Made by a program: the position numbers and the translations under genes
In this document: positions 26,444-35,226 of the stretch, one piece after another
Numbering within the stretch: the stretch's first letter is position 1
Layout: the number at the start of each line of letters is the position of its first letter
The notes under the pieces: model-generated
Databases searched by the model: none
Seen by the model: the letters and a program-made list of their open reading frames with translations, nothing else
What the model was told of the DNA's origin: nothing
NCBI GenBank assembly: GCA_014163555.1
Contig: JACJGO010000001.1
Coordinates: 372,001 to 436,000, forward strand
Direction of reading: 5' to 3'
Length of the DNA: 64,000 nucleotides
From: Flavisolibacter longurius
GTDB lineage: Bacteria > Bacteroidota > Bacteroidia > Chitinophagales > Chitinophagaceae

Positions 26444-27685
26444 ATGCAGTTCCAGAAGCAAAGCCTGACGCCGCTAAACCATAAGGAGTTCCGTCTTTTT
26501 CTTCAGTGCCGCTTTTTTTACATTATGTCGCTGCGCATGGTGGCAACCGTAGTGGCCTACCACCTGTTCCAGCTTACAAAAAGTTCGTTTTCTATTGGCA
26601 TTGTTGGCCTTTCAGAGTTTGTGCCGGTGTTTGCCCTGGCGCTGTACGCCGGCCATGTCATCGACCGTTCCGACAAACGCACCTTGCTTCTTCGGGGCAT
26701 TGGTTCCTATGCACTTTGTGTGCTGGCTTTGATTGTTGTTACCTCACCTTATGTCCAGTCCTACATGAGTCCGGGCAACACGGCGCTTTCATTTTATATC
26801 ATCATCTTTTTTTCGGGGATCATCCGTGCTTTTGCAGGCCCAACCTCCAGCGCCATTATTGCACAACTGGTACCGAAAGACGTATTGCGGTTTGCGGCCA
26901 GCCTCTCCTCCACCTCCTGGTTGGCGGCTTCAATTTTGGGTCATGCCTCTGCCGGATTTCTGATTGCCGGCTTTGGGGCGCATGTTACGTTTATCGTAAT
27001 TTTTTGCCTGACAACGATATCGGCTTTCATCTTAACACGGATTGCAAAAAAGCCGGTGGTGCAAACCAATCTCACCACCAAAACTTTGGACAGCGTGAAG
27101 GAAGGGCTCCGGTTTGTTTTTACCAATAAGGTTTTGCTTAGCACGATTTCACTGGATCTTTTTGCCGTATTGTTTGGCGGTGCCGTGGCCCTCATCCCTG
27201 AATTTGCCGACCAGGTGTTGCTCGTAGGCCCTGTTGGTTTTGGCTGGCTCAATGCGGCAATGGACATTGGTTCTGTGATCATGATTTTTTCCATTACCCT
27301 GAAACCCATTACCCAAAAACAGGGTTACAAATTGTTTTGGGCGATTGGTGGCTTTGGCCTTTGCATTATCGTTTTTGGTTTGAGCCGTGTGTATTGGGTT
27401 TCGTTTGTTGCCCTGATGCTGGCCGGTATGCTGGATGGTATTAGTGTAGTGATTCGGAGCACCGTATTGCAGCTGACCACTCCCGATGAAATGCGGGGCC
27501 GGGTGAGTTCGGTCAATTCCATGTTTGTGAATTCTTCCAATGAATTGGGACAGTTTGAAAGCGGTTTTACGGCTAAAATTTTCGGCGGTGCGGTACCGGC
27601 CGTCATCTTTGGTGGCAGCATGACTGTACTTGTTGTGATCCTGACCTGGCTTCGGTCGAAGGCACTGCGGAAATTTGAGTATTAA
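26444..27685 (+). CDS. MFS transporter (EntS-like)
   Basis: This 413-residue protein has twelve predicted helices and the loop 2-3 motif GHVIDRSDKRTLLL of major facilitators. The N-terminal arrangement (LFLQCRFFYIMSLRMVATVVAY) and the second-half motif DEMRGRVSSVNSMF fit the MFS_3 / enterobactin-exporter-like group. It is likely an exporter of unknown substrate. It starts 24 bases after the PAP2 stop, so the two may share a transcript. Confidence 0.88.
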   Translation: MQFQKQSLTPLNHKEFRLFLQCRFFYIMSLRMVATVVAYHLFQLTKSSFSIGIVGLSEFVPVFALALYAGHVIDRSDKRTLLLRGIGSYALCVLALIVVTSPYVQSYMSPGNTALSFYIIIFFSGIIRAFAGPTSSAIIAQLVPKDVLRFAASLSSTSWLAASILGHASAGFLIAGFGAHVTFIVIFCLTTISAFILTRIAKKPVVQTNLTTKTLDSVKEGLRFVFTNKVLLSTISLDLFAVLFGGAVALIPEFADQVLLVGPVGFGWLNAAMDIGSVIMIFSITLKPITQKQGYKLFWAIGGFGLCIIVFGLSRVYWVSFVALMLAGMLDGISVVIRSTVLQLTTPDEMRGRVSSVNSMFVNSSNELGQFESGFTAKIFGGAVPAVIFGGSMTVLVVILTWLRSKALRKFEY

Positions 27686-27730
27686 AGGTAAGCTGTGAGC
27701 TACTAGCTTACATTGGTTTCCTTCCTGTTA

Positions 27731-27763
27731 GCGCAATAACCCAATGACCTAATAACTGACAAC
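27731..27763. repeat. Heptamer-style degenerate repeat after the MFS gene
   Basis: Repeated units resembling AATAACC, CAATGAC, CTAATAA and CTGACAA lie between the MFS and fibre-like genes. A short hairpin (GTAAGCT/AGCTTAC) is just upstream at about 27688-27711. Confidence 0.4.
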
Positions 27764-27971
27764 TTCTACCCTTATCCTTATCCCATTTCTTCAAAAGCAT
27801 CACATCATCAGGGTAGAGATGAGTTTTTCAGCCATTCTACCTTTAAGGCAGTCTTCCTTTGATGGTAGAAAGCATTTTCAGCGAATCGGTCATAACGCTT
27901 ACTAACAATCAAATTGCCACTTCATCAAAGGAAAATTATTCGACCATTTGGTAAACAATAAAACAAATGTG

Positions 27972-29036
27972 ATGAAAACGATTTTTCTCTTTCTAAGCCT
28001 TTTTTGTAATGGTATTTTGTTTGCCCAGCCGGGCGTGGCAATTAATACCGATGGCAGTGCTCCGGCGAGCAGTGCACTGCTGGATGTCAAAAGTACAGAT
28101 AAAGGGATGCTGGTTCCGCGGATGACTTCGGAACAACGGACAGCCATTGCAAATGTGGTAAAAGGACTGTTGGTCTTTGACAACACCACCACCAGCTTTT
28201 GGTTTTTCAACGGTTCCGCCTGGACAGAGCTCGCCTCCGGTGGGGCTTCACCCTGGGCAGCCAGCAGCACCAACATCTCCAACACCAATGCCGGCAATGT
28301 AGGCATTGGCACCACCACGCCAACGGCCAAGCTGCATGTAGGGGGCAACGTTCGCACCACGGGCCGCATCGATGCGGAAGGCGTGCTGCAAAGCGCCGGT
28401 GTCAGCGCCCTGGGAGCCCTGTATGTTTCAGGCACCTCGCTGCTTACAGGAGCGGTTACCGGCAACAACTCCGCCACCTTTGGCGGGAACATCAACTCCA
28501 ATACCTCTATGAGCATTACGGATGCGGCAGGAATCCTGGATTTTAAAAACGGCAGTACTGATAAAGGTTTTGTTCAGCTGAGTGGTGATGACTTGCGTAT
28601 TGGAACATACAGCACAAATACCACTGGACGATTCATTGTGCGAACCCAGGGAGCCAACCAGGCTATTATTGATGAAAACGGGATAAACCTGCCGACGAAC
28701 GGAAAAATGACAAGAACCCTGACGGCCAGCAAAAACCTGCTGCCGGTTTGTTACGGCCGGGTGAAATTTATGGCCAATTCATATTCCGGTACGCCCAATT
28801 TCACCGTGGTGAGGCTGGCGAGAGGGGATTATGAAATTGACTGTCCCCAATTCGGCTCCAACACGGTTCTTGTCGTAACTATGAATGAATACCAGGGCGG
28901 GTATATTGCTTATCCAAACGTAGAGAACTGGCCTACGGGTTCTACAAAATACCGGGTTCGGTTTGTCAACAGCAATTCATCCGATGGAGAAAAACTTGAC
29001 GGCGGTTTCAGCTTTGTTGCCTACCAGAACGATTGA
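27972..29036 (+). CDS. Secreted fibre-like protein
   Basis: This 354-residue protein has a signal peptide (MKTIFLFLSLFCNGILFAQ). Its N-terminal segment (VAINTDGSAPASSALLDVKS, KGMLVPRMT) and the GIGTTTPTAKLHVGG motif are common in Bacteroidota tail-fibre-like surface proteins. Unlike the protein at 1643-2653 it has neither an S74 chaperone nor a T9SS sorting domain; the C-terminal 110 residues form a beta-rich domain I do not recognise. The ATG at 27972 is preferred over the upstream in-frame codon because it gives a clean signal peptide. Confidence 0.75.
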   Translation: MKTIFLFLSLFCNGILFAQPGVAINTDGSAPASSALLDVKSTDKGMLVPRMTSEQRTAIANVVKGLLVFDNTTTSFWFFNGSAWTELASGGASPWAASSTNISNTNAGNVGIGTTTPTAKLHVGGNVRTTGRIDAEGVLQSAGVSALGALYVSGTSLLTGAVTGNNSATFGGNINSNTSMSITDAAGILDFKNGSTDKGFVQLSGDDLRIGTYSTNTTGRFIVRTQGANQAIIDENGINLPTNGKMTRTLTASKNLLPVCYGRVKFMANSYSGTPNFTVVRLARGDYEIDCPQFGSNTVLVVTMNEYQGGYIAYPNVENWPTGSTKYRVRFVNSNSSDGEKLDGGFSFVAYQND

Positions 29037-29168
29037 TGATAAAACCGTTACTGTTTGTTGCCTTTACTTCGGAAGTAATTGCATCCAGCGGCGGCAAGGT
29101 TCCTGTACTGATCCATTGAATGACAGATGGGGAGTGATAGCACTTAAACTTATAATGTAACGTTCGAA

Positions 29169-30584
29169 ATGCAGAATGCTACTCTTTCATCACCTATACA
29201 AATTTCCGAACGGGCACAGGTATTGGATGTATTGCGTGGCCTTGCTCTACTTGGCATTTTTCTCAACAACATTTATGCATTCAGCGGGTATGGCTTCCTG
29301 GAAGAAGTGCAACAACTAAAATTCGCCACTTACCAAATGGATCGTATAGCCGACTATTTGCAAACAACCCTGGTTGAAGGGAAATTTTATTCCCTCTTTT
29401 CTCTCCTGTTTGGCATTGGCTTCAGCATTATTTTGCGTCGTGGCGAACAAAAAGGCAACAATACAACCGCGTTGTTTTACCGGCGGTTGCTGGTGTTGTT
29501 CCTGATTGGTGCAGCCCATCTTTTTCTTCTCTGGGAAGGCGATATCCTATTACTGTATGCTTTGTTGGGAGCTTTGTTGCCACTCTTCCGTAACTGCACC
29601 AACCGAACACTCTTGATTTGGGCTGCAGCGTTGATCATTTCGCCGGTGGTTATCGACCTGGTGAAGCTTTGGCTGCAGGCCTCACCTGCGCAGTTTCTGC
29701 AGCCGATCGGCGTTGCCATTGATGCAGAGAATGGCATTACCGAACAAAACTGGCGAAGCTTTTTGTTTACGGAAAACAGCGGATGGAAAGAGTGGCGTGC
29801 CTGGCAGGAAAGCGGTTGGGCCATCCGATTTCATTACCTGCTTGACTCAAACCGGCTGCCCAAAGTATTAGGTGTTTTTTTACTGGGATTTTATGCCGGA
29901 CGCAAAATGATCTATATCCAACTAAGCGAACATAAACCGCTGCTCAAAAAGATGTTGATCTGGGGCTATGGCTTGGGACTACCCTTCAGTATTGCAATGA
30001 CATATTTTGAACACGACGACTATTCCGTTTTTACCAGTGCCTGGGGTATGGCCGATACGGTTTCCTATGCATTGGGAGTTGTACCGCTGGCACTGGCTTA
30101 CGCTGCTACCATAGCTTGGGTCTATATAAAATTCCAGCAACAACTTTTGTTTTTTGCACCGGCAGGACGCATGGCGTTAACCACCTATCTCTCCCAAACC
30201 CTCCTGGGAATTCTTTTGTTTTACAACCTGGGATTGGGACTAGGTCAGCAATTCGGACTTATTTGGTTATTTATTCTTGTTATCGGTATCTACATTATGC
30301 AGGCAATCTTCAGCCGGTGGTGGCTGCGCCACTTTGCCTATGGACCGGCGGAGTGGATTTGGCGACAGCTTACTTATGGTAAGCGTTTGGCGTTGCGGCA
30401 AAAAAAAACACTGTACGGCCGACATCCCCTTTCAGTTCACTTTCCGCATCAACCAAAGATGCCTTGCGTTAGCACTACCACTTTACTCAAAACTCTTTCA
30501 GGAATCTATTCGTTCAAGGCTTTGCAAACAGATAGCACCAACCTTTGCAGCTATGGCAACAATGTGGGCTGGCAATTGTTTTGA
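29169..30584 (+). CDS. DUF418 family membrane protein with unusual C-terminus
   Basis: This multi-spanning inner-membrane protein starts with the family signature RAQVLDVLRGLALLGIFLNN and ends its conserved part at FAYGPAEWIWRQLTYGKRLALRQ (about residue 413). The role of DUF418 proteins is unclear; some are linked to acyl transfer. The last 55 residues are not family-like and follow nine consecutive A residues at 30400-30408. Slippage or a sequence error there would change the tail. Confidence 0.82.
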   Translation: MQNATLSSPIQISERAQVLDVLRGLALLGIFLNNIYAFSGYGFLEEVQQLKFATYQMDRIADYLQTTLVEGKFYSLFSLLFGIGFSIILRRGEQKGNNTTALFYRRLLVLFLIGAAHLFLLWEGDILLLYALLGALLPLFRNCTNRTLLIWAAALIISPVVIDLVKLWLQASPAQFLQPIGVAIDAENGITEQNWRSFLFTENSGWKEWRAWQESGWAIRFHYLLDSNRLPKVLGVFLLGFYAGRKMIYIQLSEHKPLLKKMLIWGYGLGLPFSIAMTYFEHDDYSVFTSAWGMADTVSYALGVVPLALAYAATIAWVYIKFQQQLLFFAPAGRMALTTYLSQTLLGILLFYNLGLGLGQQFGLIWLFILVIGIYIMQAIFSRWWLRHFAYGPAEWIWRQLTYGKRLALRQKKTLYGRHPLSVHFPHQPKMPCVSTTTLLKTLSGIYSFKALQTDSTNLCSYGNNVGWQLF

Positions 30585-30625
30585 CAGGATAAAATTGATT
30601 ACATTTCATTATCAAAATTTGACCC

Positions 30626-31525
30626 ATGCACAGACGAAACTTTCTTCGCTACAGCGGTGTGATGGCCGGCGCTTCCCTTTTTTTACAGCAAAAAGCAATC
30701 GCTTCTTTTTTCAGCACCAATGCCTTCAACATAAAAATGCTGCGCAATAACGTTGGCATCTTTACAGAGCGTGGTGGCACCATCGGCTTTCTTCTTTCCA
30801 AAGATGGTATTCTGGTTATCGATTCGCAGTTCCCTGATACATCTGCCCATTTTATTGAGGAGATCAAAAAACAACAGGATTCGCCGTTTCGTTTTCTGCT
30901 GAACACTCACCACCATGGCGATCATTCTTCAGGTAATATTGCGTTCAAAGGCATTGTGGAGCATGTAGTGGCGCACCAGAATTCACTGGTCAACCAGAAG
31001 GCAACGGCTGAAAAGCAAAATACCGTAGACAAGCAATTATTCCCCGGCAAAACCTTTGATAAATCATTGGAACTGAAAATGGGCGATGAAAAGATCGATG
31101 CCTATTATTTTGGTCCGGGACATACCAACGGCGATGCCGTATATCATTTCAAAGGGCCAAACATCATGCACCTGGGCGACCTTCTTTTCAACAAACGCCA
31201 TCCTTTTGTTGACCGCAGTGCCGGCGCCAACATGCGCAACTGGATTAGTGTACTGGAGCAGGTGCAAAAGAAAGGAAACAAGGATACGCTGTACATTTTT
31301 GGCCATTCGCTGAATCCCGGTGAAGAAACCGGTTCTGCCGAAAACCTGAAAGGTTTCCAGGATTACCTTGACAAGGTTCTGCGTTTTGCCGAAGCTGAAA
31401 TCAAAAAGGGCGTATCGAAAGATGAATTCATCAAAAACACATCCATACCGGGAGTAACCGAATGGAGCGGACAGGGTATTGAACGACCGCTGACCGCTGC
31501 CTACGAAGAGATTGCCAGCGCCTAA
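30626..31525 (+). CDS. MBL-fold metallo-hydrolase with Tat-like signal
   Basis: This 299-residue protein has a twin-arginine start (MHRRNFLRYSG) followed by a hydrophobic stretch, suggesting export by Tat. The zinc motif THHHGDH (near residue 95) and the later GPGHTNGDA and FGHS ligands define a metallo-beta-lactamase fold. The substrate is unknown; similar secreted proteins include class B beta-lactamase relatives and cyclases. It may be co-transcribed with the DUF418 gene 42 bases upstream. Confidence 0.87.
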   Translation: MHRRNFLRYSGVMAGASLFLQQKAIASFFSTNAFNIKMLRNNVGIFTERGGTIGFLLSKDGILVIDSQFPDTSAHFIEEIKKQQDSPFRFLLNTHHHGDHSSGNIAFKGIVEHVVAHQNSLVNQKATAEKQNTVDKQLFPGKTFDKSLELKMGDEKIDAYYFGPGHTNGDAVYHFKGPNIMHLGDLLFNKRHPFVDRSAGANMRNWISVLEQVQKKGNKDTLYIFGHSLNPGEETGSAENLKGFQDYLDKVLRFAEAEIKKGVSKDEFIKNTSIPGVTEWSGQGIERPLTAAYEEIASA

Positions 31526-31531
31526 ACAAAA

Positions 31532-31566
31532 AGTGGTAAAGCAAACACCTGCTTTACCGCTTTTAT
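31532..31566 (+). terminator. Terminator of the MBL-fold gene
   Basis: The hairpin pairs AGTGGTAAAGC with GCTTTACCGCT and is followed by TTTTATTA. The DUF4242 gene converges on it from the other side. Confidence 0.85.
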
Positions 31567-31579
31567 TAAGCTCCTTCAT

Positions 31580-31870
31580 TTACACTGCTACAGCCGACTT
31601 TTCAGCCGTTACCGGACTGATGACGTTTCTGATCTCTTCAATGCGATTAGCAGGAAATCCTCCCTGTTCTGCATGCTGCTGGATAATCTCTTTGTTCGGC
31701 GCCTGGTACACACAGTAGATCTTGTCTTCCGTCACAAAGCTTTCCACCCATTGAATGCTGGGTCCCAGGTTATCCAGTACACTGCATGACTTTTGCGAAA
31801 CAGCCTGCAGATCCTGCTGGGAAAGTTTGCCGGCACCTGGCAATTCTCTTTCGATAATGTAACGTGGCAT
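31580..31870 (-). CDS. DUF4242 family protein
   Basis: This 96-residue protein starts MPRYIIERELPG and continues in the DUF4242 pattern (SVLDNLGPSIQWVESFVTEDKIYCVY, APNKEIIQQHAEQGGFP). This is a ferredoxin-like small domain; one characterised actinobacterial member binds nickel. The cellular role here is unknown. It has no signal peptide. Confidence 0.88.
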   Translation of the reverse strand: MPRYIIERELPGAGKLSQQDLQAVSQKSCSVLDNLGPSIQWVESFVTEDKIYCVYQAPNKEIIQQHAEQGGFPANRIEEIRNVISPVTAEKSAVAV

Positions 31871-31929
31871 ATGGGATAAGTTTAGACAGAGAAGTTACGA
31901 AGTTTTGGCTCGCCCCAAAAACATATATA

Positions 31930-32415
31930 TTATTTCGCTGATGCAGTCAGGCGGTCCAGAACATAAAATGTAATGGGGCAAAACGTGGAATTTTTCAGCG
32001 TTAGATTTTGTCGCTTGATGATTACATCTTCATCGGTGTAGGGGAAGCGGGAACAGTCGGATGGGCGTACATCGTAAATGGAGCAGAAATTATCCGTACC
32101 CAGGAAAGGACAGGGAGATGCTTTCACTACAAAATCGCCGTCTTCATCCACCCGCAGATAGGTTTCGATAAAAGCACTTTCCTTCATGCCCAGGTGCTTG
32201 CTGATGCGCTTTACATCCGGCGTTTTAAAGCGGGGCGAATAGTTTTTACAGCAGGCAGCACATTGCAGGCAATCCACTTTGGAAAAAGCTTCTTCGTGCA
32301 AGGTTGGCAACTGCTTCAACACCGTGTTTTTTTGAGCACGGGCAAGGTAGCTTTTGAAAAGCTTTTGCTTTTCCTTGCTCTTTTTTTGCCAGTTATGGAG
32401 CGGATCGTTTTGCAC
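31930..32415 (-). CDS. YkgJ family cysteine cluster protein
   Basis: This 161-residue protein has the CxxCxxCC pattern DCLQCAACC near residue 49 and later Cys residues in SPCPFLG, FCSIYDVRPSDCSRFP and FCPITF. These conserved cysteines probably bind a metal or Fe-S cluster. The biochemical role is unknown. It is a single gene, followed on the other side by the 32451-32548 repeat block. Confidence 0.9.
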   Translation of the reverse strand: MQNDPLHNWQKKSKEKQKLFKSYLARAQKNTVLKQLPTLHEEAFSKVDCLQCAACCKNYSPRFKTPDVKRISKHLGMKESAFIETYLRVDEDGDFVVKASPCPFLGTDNFCSIYDVRPSDCSRFPYTDEDVIIKRQNLTLKNSTFCPITFYVLDRLTASAK

Positions 32416-32450
32416 GGCTGCAAAGAACGGAAATCAAGCGTTAAGGTGGG

Positions 32451-32548
32451 GTGAAATGAGAGTAGATAATGGGATATTGGATACTGGATATTTCAAGCAC
32501 CTCCTCTCCACTCTCTACTCACTCACCACTGACCACTCACCAATTCCA
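32451..32548. repeat. Heptamer-phased repeats in opposed arms
   Basis: The left part (GAGAGTA, GATAATG, GGATATT, GGATACT, GGATATT) and right part (CCACTCT, CTACTCA, CTCACCA, CTGACCA, CTCACCA) are degenerate 7-base repeats of opposite sense, so the block can fold back on itself. It ends exactly at the stop of the next gene. Confidence 0.6.
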
Positions 32549-33184
32549 TCACCCTAAGCGGGGTTTGGTAATGGTTATCTTGGTATAGCCGGCGGCGCGG
32601 AAAAAATTCAGCAATACCTCACGGGCTCTTTCTTCAGCCTGAAACAGGATGCCGTTGGCTTGGACTTCGGCCACGGCTTTATCCCGGATTTTTGTTTTCA
32701 TGGCAACAACTGCCGCATTGCTCCACTCCCCTTCTTCCAGGAAAATATCAGTGCCGGAAGGGTTAACAATCACATCCAGAATTTCGGCTGCGGGAAGTTG
32801 GATACTGACCGAATCGCCACTGATAAAAATGTGCTGCGGCGTAAGTTTTTCCAGATTTACTCCGGCATGGATCACCACTTTTCCAACCACTACCAGGTTC
32901 CGGTTCATGGCTACTTCCATCGAAAACGGGTTGATCACATCCCGTAGCCGTTCGCCCACCGAGGTGCGTACGCTGCTGTCGGCCGCCACTTCGGTATAGG
33001 CCGTGATGGTAGCCAGTTGTGCCAGTGGTTTGATTTGCCGGATCACCAACGGCGTTTTGTCAATTTCAACAGCTTTGGGTCGGAACAGATCCCTAGGCGA
33101 TGGCAGCCAGTCCATTTTTCCCAACAGCCACCAGGCGGCCAGCGCTAACAGAAATATCAGCAATATGTTCCGTATCCACCTCAT
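32549..33184 (-). CDS. DUF4230 domain protein (second of a pair)
   Basis: This 211-residue protein has an N-terminal membrane helix (NILLIFLLALAAWWLL) and a DUF4230 domain (LAQLATITAYTEV through LLNFFRAAGYTKITI). It should face the periplasm, anchored in the inner membrane. Function is unknown. Its start overlaps the stop of the upstream DUF4230 gene by 4 bases, so the two are translationally coupled. Confidence 0.85.
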   Translation of the reverse strand: MRWIRNILLIFLLALAAWWLLGKMDWLPSPRDLFRPKAVEIDKTPLVIRQIKPLAQLATITAYTEVAADSSVRTSVGERLRDVINPFSMEVAMNRNLVVVGKVVIHAGVNLEKLTPQHIFISGDSVSIQLPAAEILDVIVNPSGTDIFLEEGEWSNAAVVAMKTKIRDKAVAEVQANGILFQAEERAREVLLNFFRAAGYTKITITKPRLG

Positions 33185-33729
33185 TTTTTAAATTCAATAG
33201 TTACCGTTTCAAATCCGCCCTGTTGCAATAGGTTCCGGATGAACAGTTCTGCATTTTTTTGTGCTGTTTGCAAAATTCCCAGCGAATCGGCAACGCTTCT
33301 TACCTGTCTTTCTGCCTGCCGGAGCAGGCCTTCCCGTTCGGCTGCCGAAAACCGGCTGCGAAAAACCGATACATCCTGGTAGAGTACTTCGATCTTATCC
33401 GGCGGAATGGAAACACTAAAAATCTGGGGCGCCGGCAATTGAACACTGATGGCTTCTTTGCTAACCTCAACCTGCTCTTCGCGAAGGGTCTGCAGGTCGA
33501 CGCCGGCTTTTACAATGGCTTCAGCAGAAATCAGGATGCGCCTTTCGCCAACCTTGTACCAGGTTTTGTTATCGCTGGCCCTTACCATTTTGCTGAGGGT
33601 GTACTCTGCCGTTACCAGCTTTCCGCTTTGCTGAATGGATTGAACGATGGCGCTTTCCTTTTTTTCTTCCCGGCTACAGGAAAAAAGCAATACGAAAATC
33701 AAAAGAAAAAGCGTTTTTTGAACCGTCAT
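33181..33729 (-). CDS. DUF4230 domain lipoprotein (first of a pair)
   Basis: This 182-residue protein has a lipobox-like signal (LLIFVLLFSCSREEKK, Cys18) and a DUF4230 domain with the same VGERRILISAEAIVKAGVDL and QLPAPQIFSVSIPPDKIEV pattern as its neighbour. The pair arose by duplication, with one protein lipid-anchored and the other helix-anchored. Function is unknown. Confidence 0.83.
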   Translation of the reverse strand: MTVQKTLFLLIFVLLFSCSREEKKESAIVQSIQQSGKLVTAEYTLSKMVRASDNKTWYKVGERRILISAEAIVKAGVDLQTLREEQVEVSKEAISVQLPAPQIFSVSIPPDKIEVLYQDVSVFRSRFSAAEREGLLRQAERQVRSVADSLGILQTAQKNAELFIRNLLQQGGFETVTIEFKK

Positions 33730-33803
33730 TCTACCTGTTTGTTGCCGAAGGGTTTCTACCGGGTATATACTTTGTACAAACTATTTGCCTAAGTGTTGTG
33801 ATC

Positions 33804-34241
33804 ATGATTAGAAAGTTCTTAGCAGGCATTATTCTCCTGGGGTTTTGCAAGAGTGCCTGGTCGCAGGGAAAGATCAATGTGCGTATCAGCAATTTTGAAA
33901 ATAATAAGGGAAGCTGTATTGTTTGTGTTTACGACAACCCCAAATCCTTTTCAGATAAAGGCGGGACACCGGTAAGCTGCCTTACGGTACCCGTTGTGGG
34001 AAAAAATGCCACAGCTGTTTTTGAAAACCTAAAGCCGGGCGCCTATGCCATCATGGTTATTCATGACGCCAATAACAACCGCAAGTTTGATAACAATTTC
34101 CTGGGCATCCCAAAGGAAGGCTATGGGGCTTCGCAAAATAAACTTCCCTTTGCTGCCGCACCAAAATTTGAAGAAAATAAAATAACGGTAGCCGATGGTG
34201 CCACTACACAGAGCAGCATTAAACTGCGTTATATTTTCTAA
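33804..34241 (+). CDS. DUF2141 family secreted protein
   Basis: This 145-residue protein has a signal peptide (MIRKFLAGIILLGFCKSAWSQ) and the DUF2141 pattern: VRISNFENNKGSCIVCVYD, FENLKPGAYAIMVIHDANNN, KFDNNFLGIPKEGYGAS. This is a small beta-sandwich domain of unknown role in the periplasm or outside the cell. The ATG at 33804 is chosen; a GTG lies two codons upstream. Confidence 0.87.
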   Translation: MIRKFLAGIILLGFCKSAWSQGKINVRISNFENNKGSCIVCVYDNPKSFSDKGGTPVSCLTVPVVGKNATAVFENLKPGAYAIMVIHDANNNRKFDNNFLGIPKEGYGASQNKLPFAAAPKFEENKITVADGATTQSSIKLRYIF

Positions 34242-34267
34242 ACCCGGCAAGGGGTTGCCGCAGTCCG

Positions 34268-35146
34268 TCAGGCCAGAATTTCTTCAACATTCCGCTCGAT
34301 GTTTTCGCACATGCGTTTCATGGGCAGATCGTTGGTGTCCCGTCCAAAAGGGTCTTCAATTTCTTCGGCAATCAGTTCCAGGCTGCCGAGCACATAGGAA
34401 ATAAATACCACTACGGGTATGGCATAATAACCGAGGCTAAAGACCAATCCTATCGGCAGCGTTAGCACATAGAGAAAAATAAATTTTTTGATAAACTCGC
34501 TGTAGGAATACGGGATGGGTGTGTTCTTGATCCGCTCACAGGCACCGCATACGTCTATAAAAGCGCCGGCTTCTGTTTGCAGAAAGATCAACTGGTTGCC
34601 GGTAATTTTTTGCTCACGGTATAGTACCTGCAGTTTCGCCGCCATGTTGGCCGCAACCTGGTTGGGAAGGTGGCCGTCTTTATTAAAATTCGAAAACTCA
34701 GGGTGTGGCTTTTCGTCCAGAACCCAGGCAGTAGACTCAGCGAGCAGATGTTTTTTTAAGGCAAACGCAAATGCAGGAATCATGCGGGCAAAGAACTGTC
34801 GGTCGTTGTCACCAGCCGGCAGCATAGCCGCCAGTTTTACCGCAAAGTTTCGGCTGGCATTTACCAAGCTTCCCCATTGTCGCCGGCCTTCCCACCACCG
34901 GTCATAAGCGGTATTGGTTCGAAAGACCAGCAGCATGGAAATGGCAAAGCCCAGGAGCGTATGTAAGACTGATACATTCTTTAGCTGGCTTTGTTCGGAA
35001 AGACGGAAATATTCCAGCTCAAGGTAAGCAACCAGCCAGGTATAAACGGCCATGCCCATCAGGAGGGGAAACATCTTGCGGACCGTATCGGTTTTGTGGA
35101 TGCTGAAAATAAACTGCAGCCAGCTTTTCGGATTGTAATTGATCAT
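34268..35146 (-). CDS. Bestrophin family anion channel
   Basis: This protein of 292 residues is related to bacterial bestrophins (UPF0187). Membrane helices (MFPLLMGMAVYTWLVAYLEL, VLHTLLGFAISMLLVFRTN) precede the signature NTAYDRWWEGRRQWG and the C-terminal EEIEDPFGRDTNDLP. Bestrophins are pentameric ion channels in the inner membrane. The frame extends to a TTG at 35170, giving eight more residues as an alternative. Confidence 0.92.
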   Translation of the reverse strand: MINYNPKSWLQFIFSIHKTDTVRKMFPLLMGMAVYTWLVAYLELEYFRLSEQSQLKNVSVLHTLLGFAISMLLVFRTNTAYDRWWEGRRQWGSLVNASRNFAVKLAAMLPAGDNDRQFFARMIPAFAFALKKHLLAESTAWVLDEKPHPEFSNFNKDGHLPNQVAANMAAKLQVLYREQKITGNQLIFLQTEAGAFIDVCGACERIKNTPIPYSYSEFIKKFIFLYVLTLPIGLVFSLGYYAIPVVVFISYVLGSLELIAEEIEDPFGRDTNDLPMKRMCENIERNVEEILA

Positions 35147-35226
35147 AGAAGGTTCAACGGCAAAATTCAAAAGTAAAAAACCACTGTCAGAATTGGTTCC
35201 CCTGTTTAAATTTTGCCCTTCCCTTC

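Noticed and set aside
30277-30750. Alternative frame overlapping the end of DUF418 and the start of the MBL gene
   Set aside because: It overlaps two real genes and has no protein features; it is relevant only as a possible product of slippage at the A9 tract.
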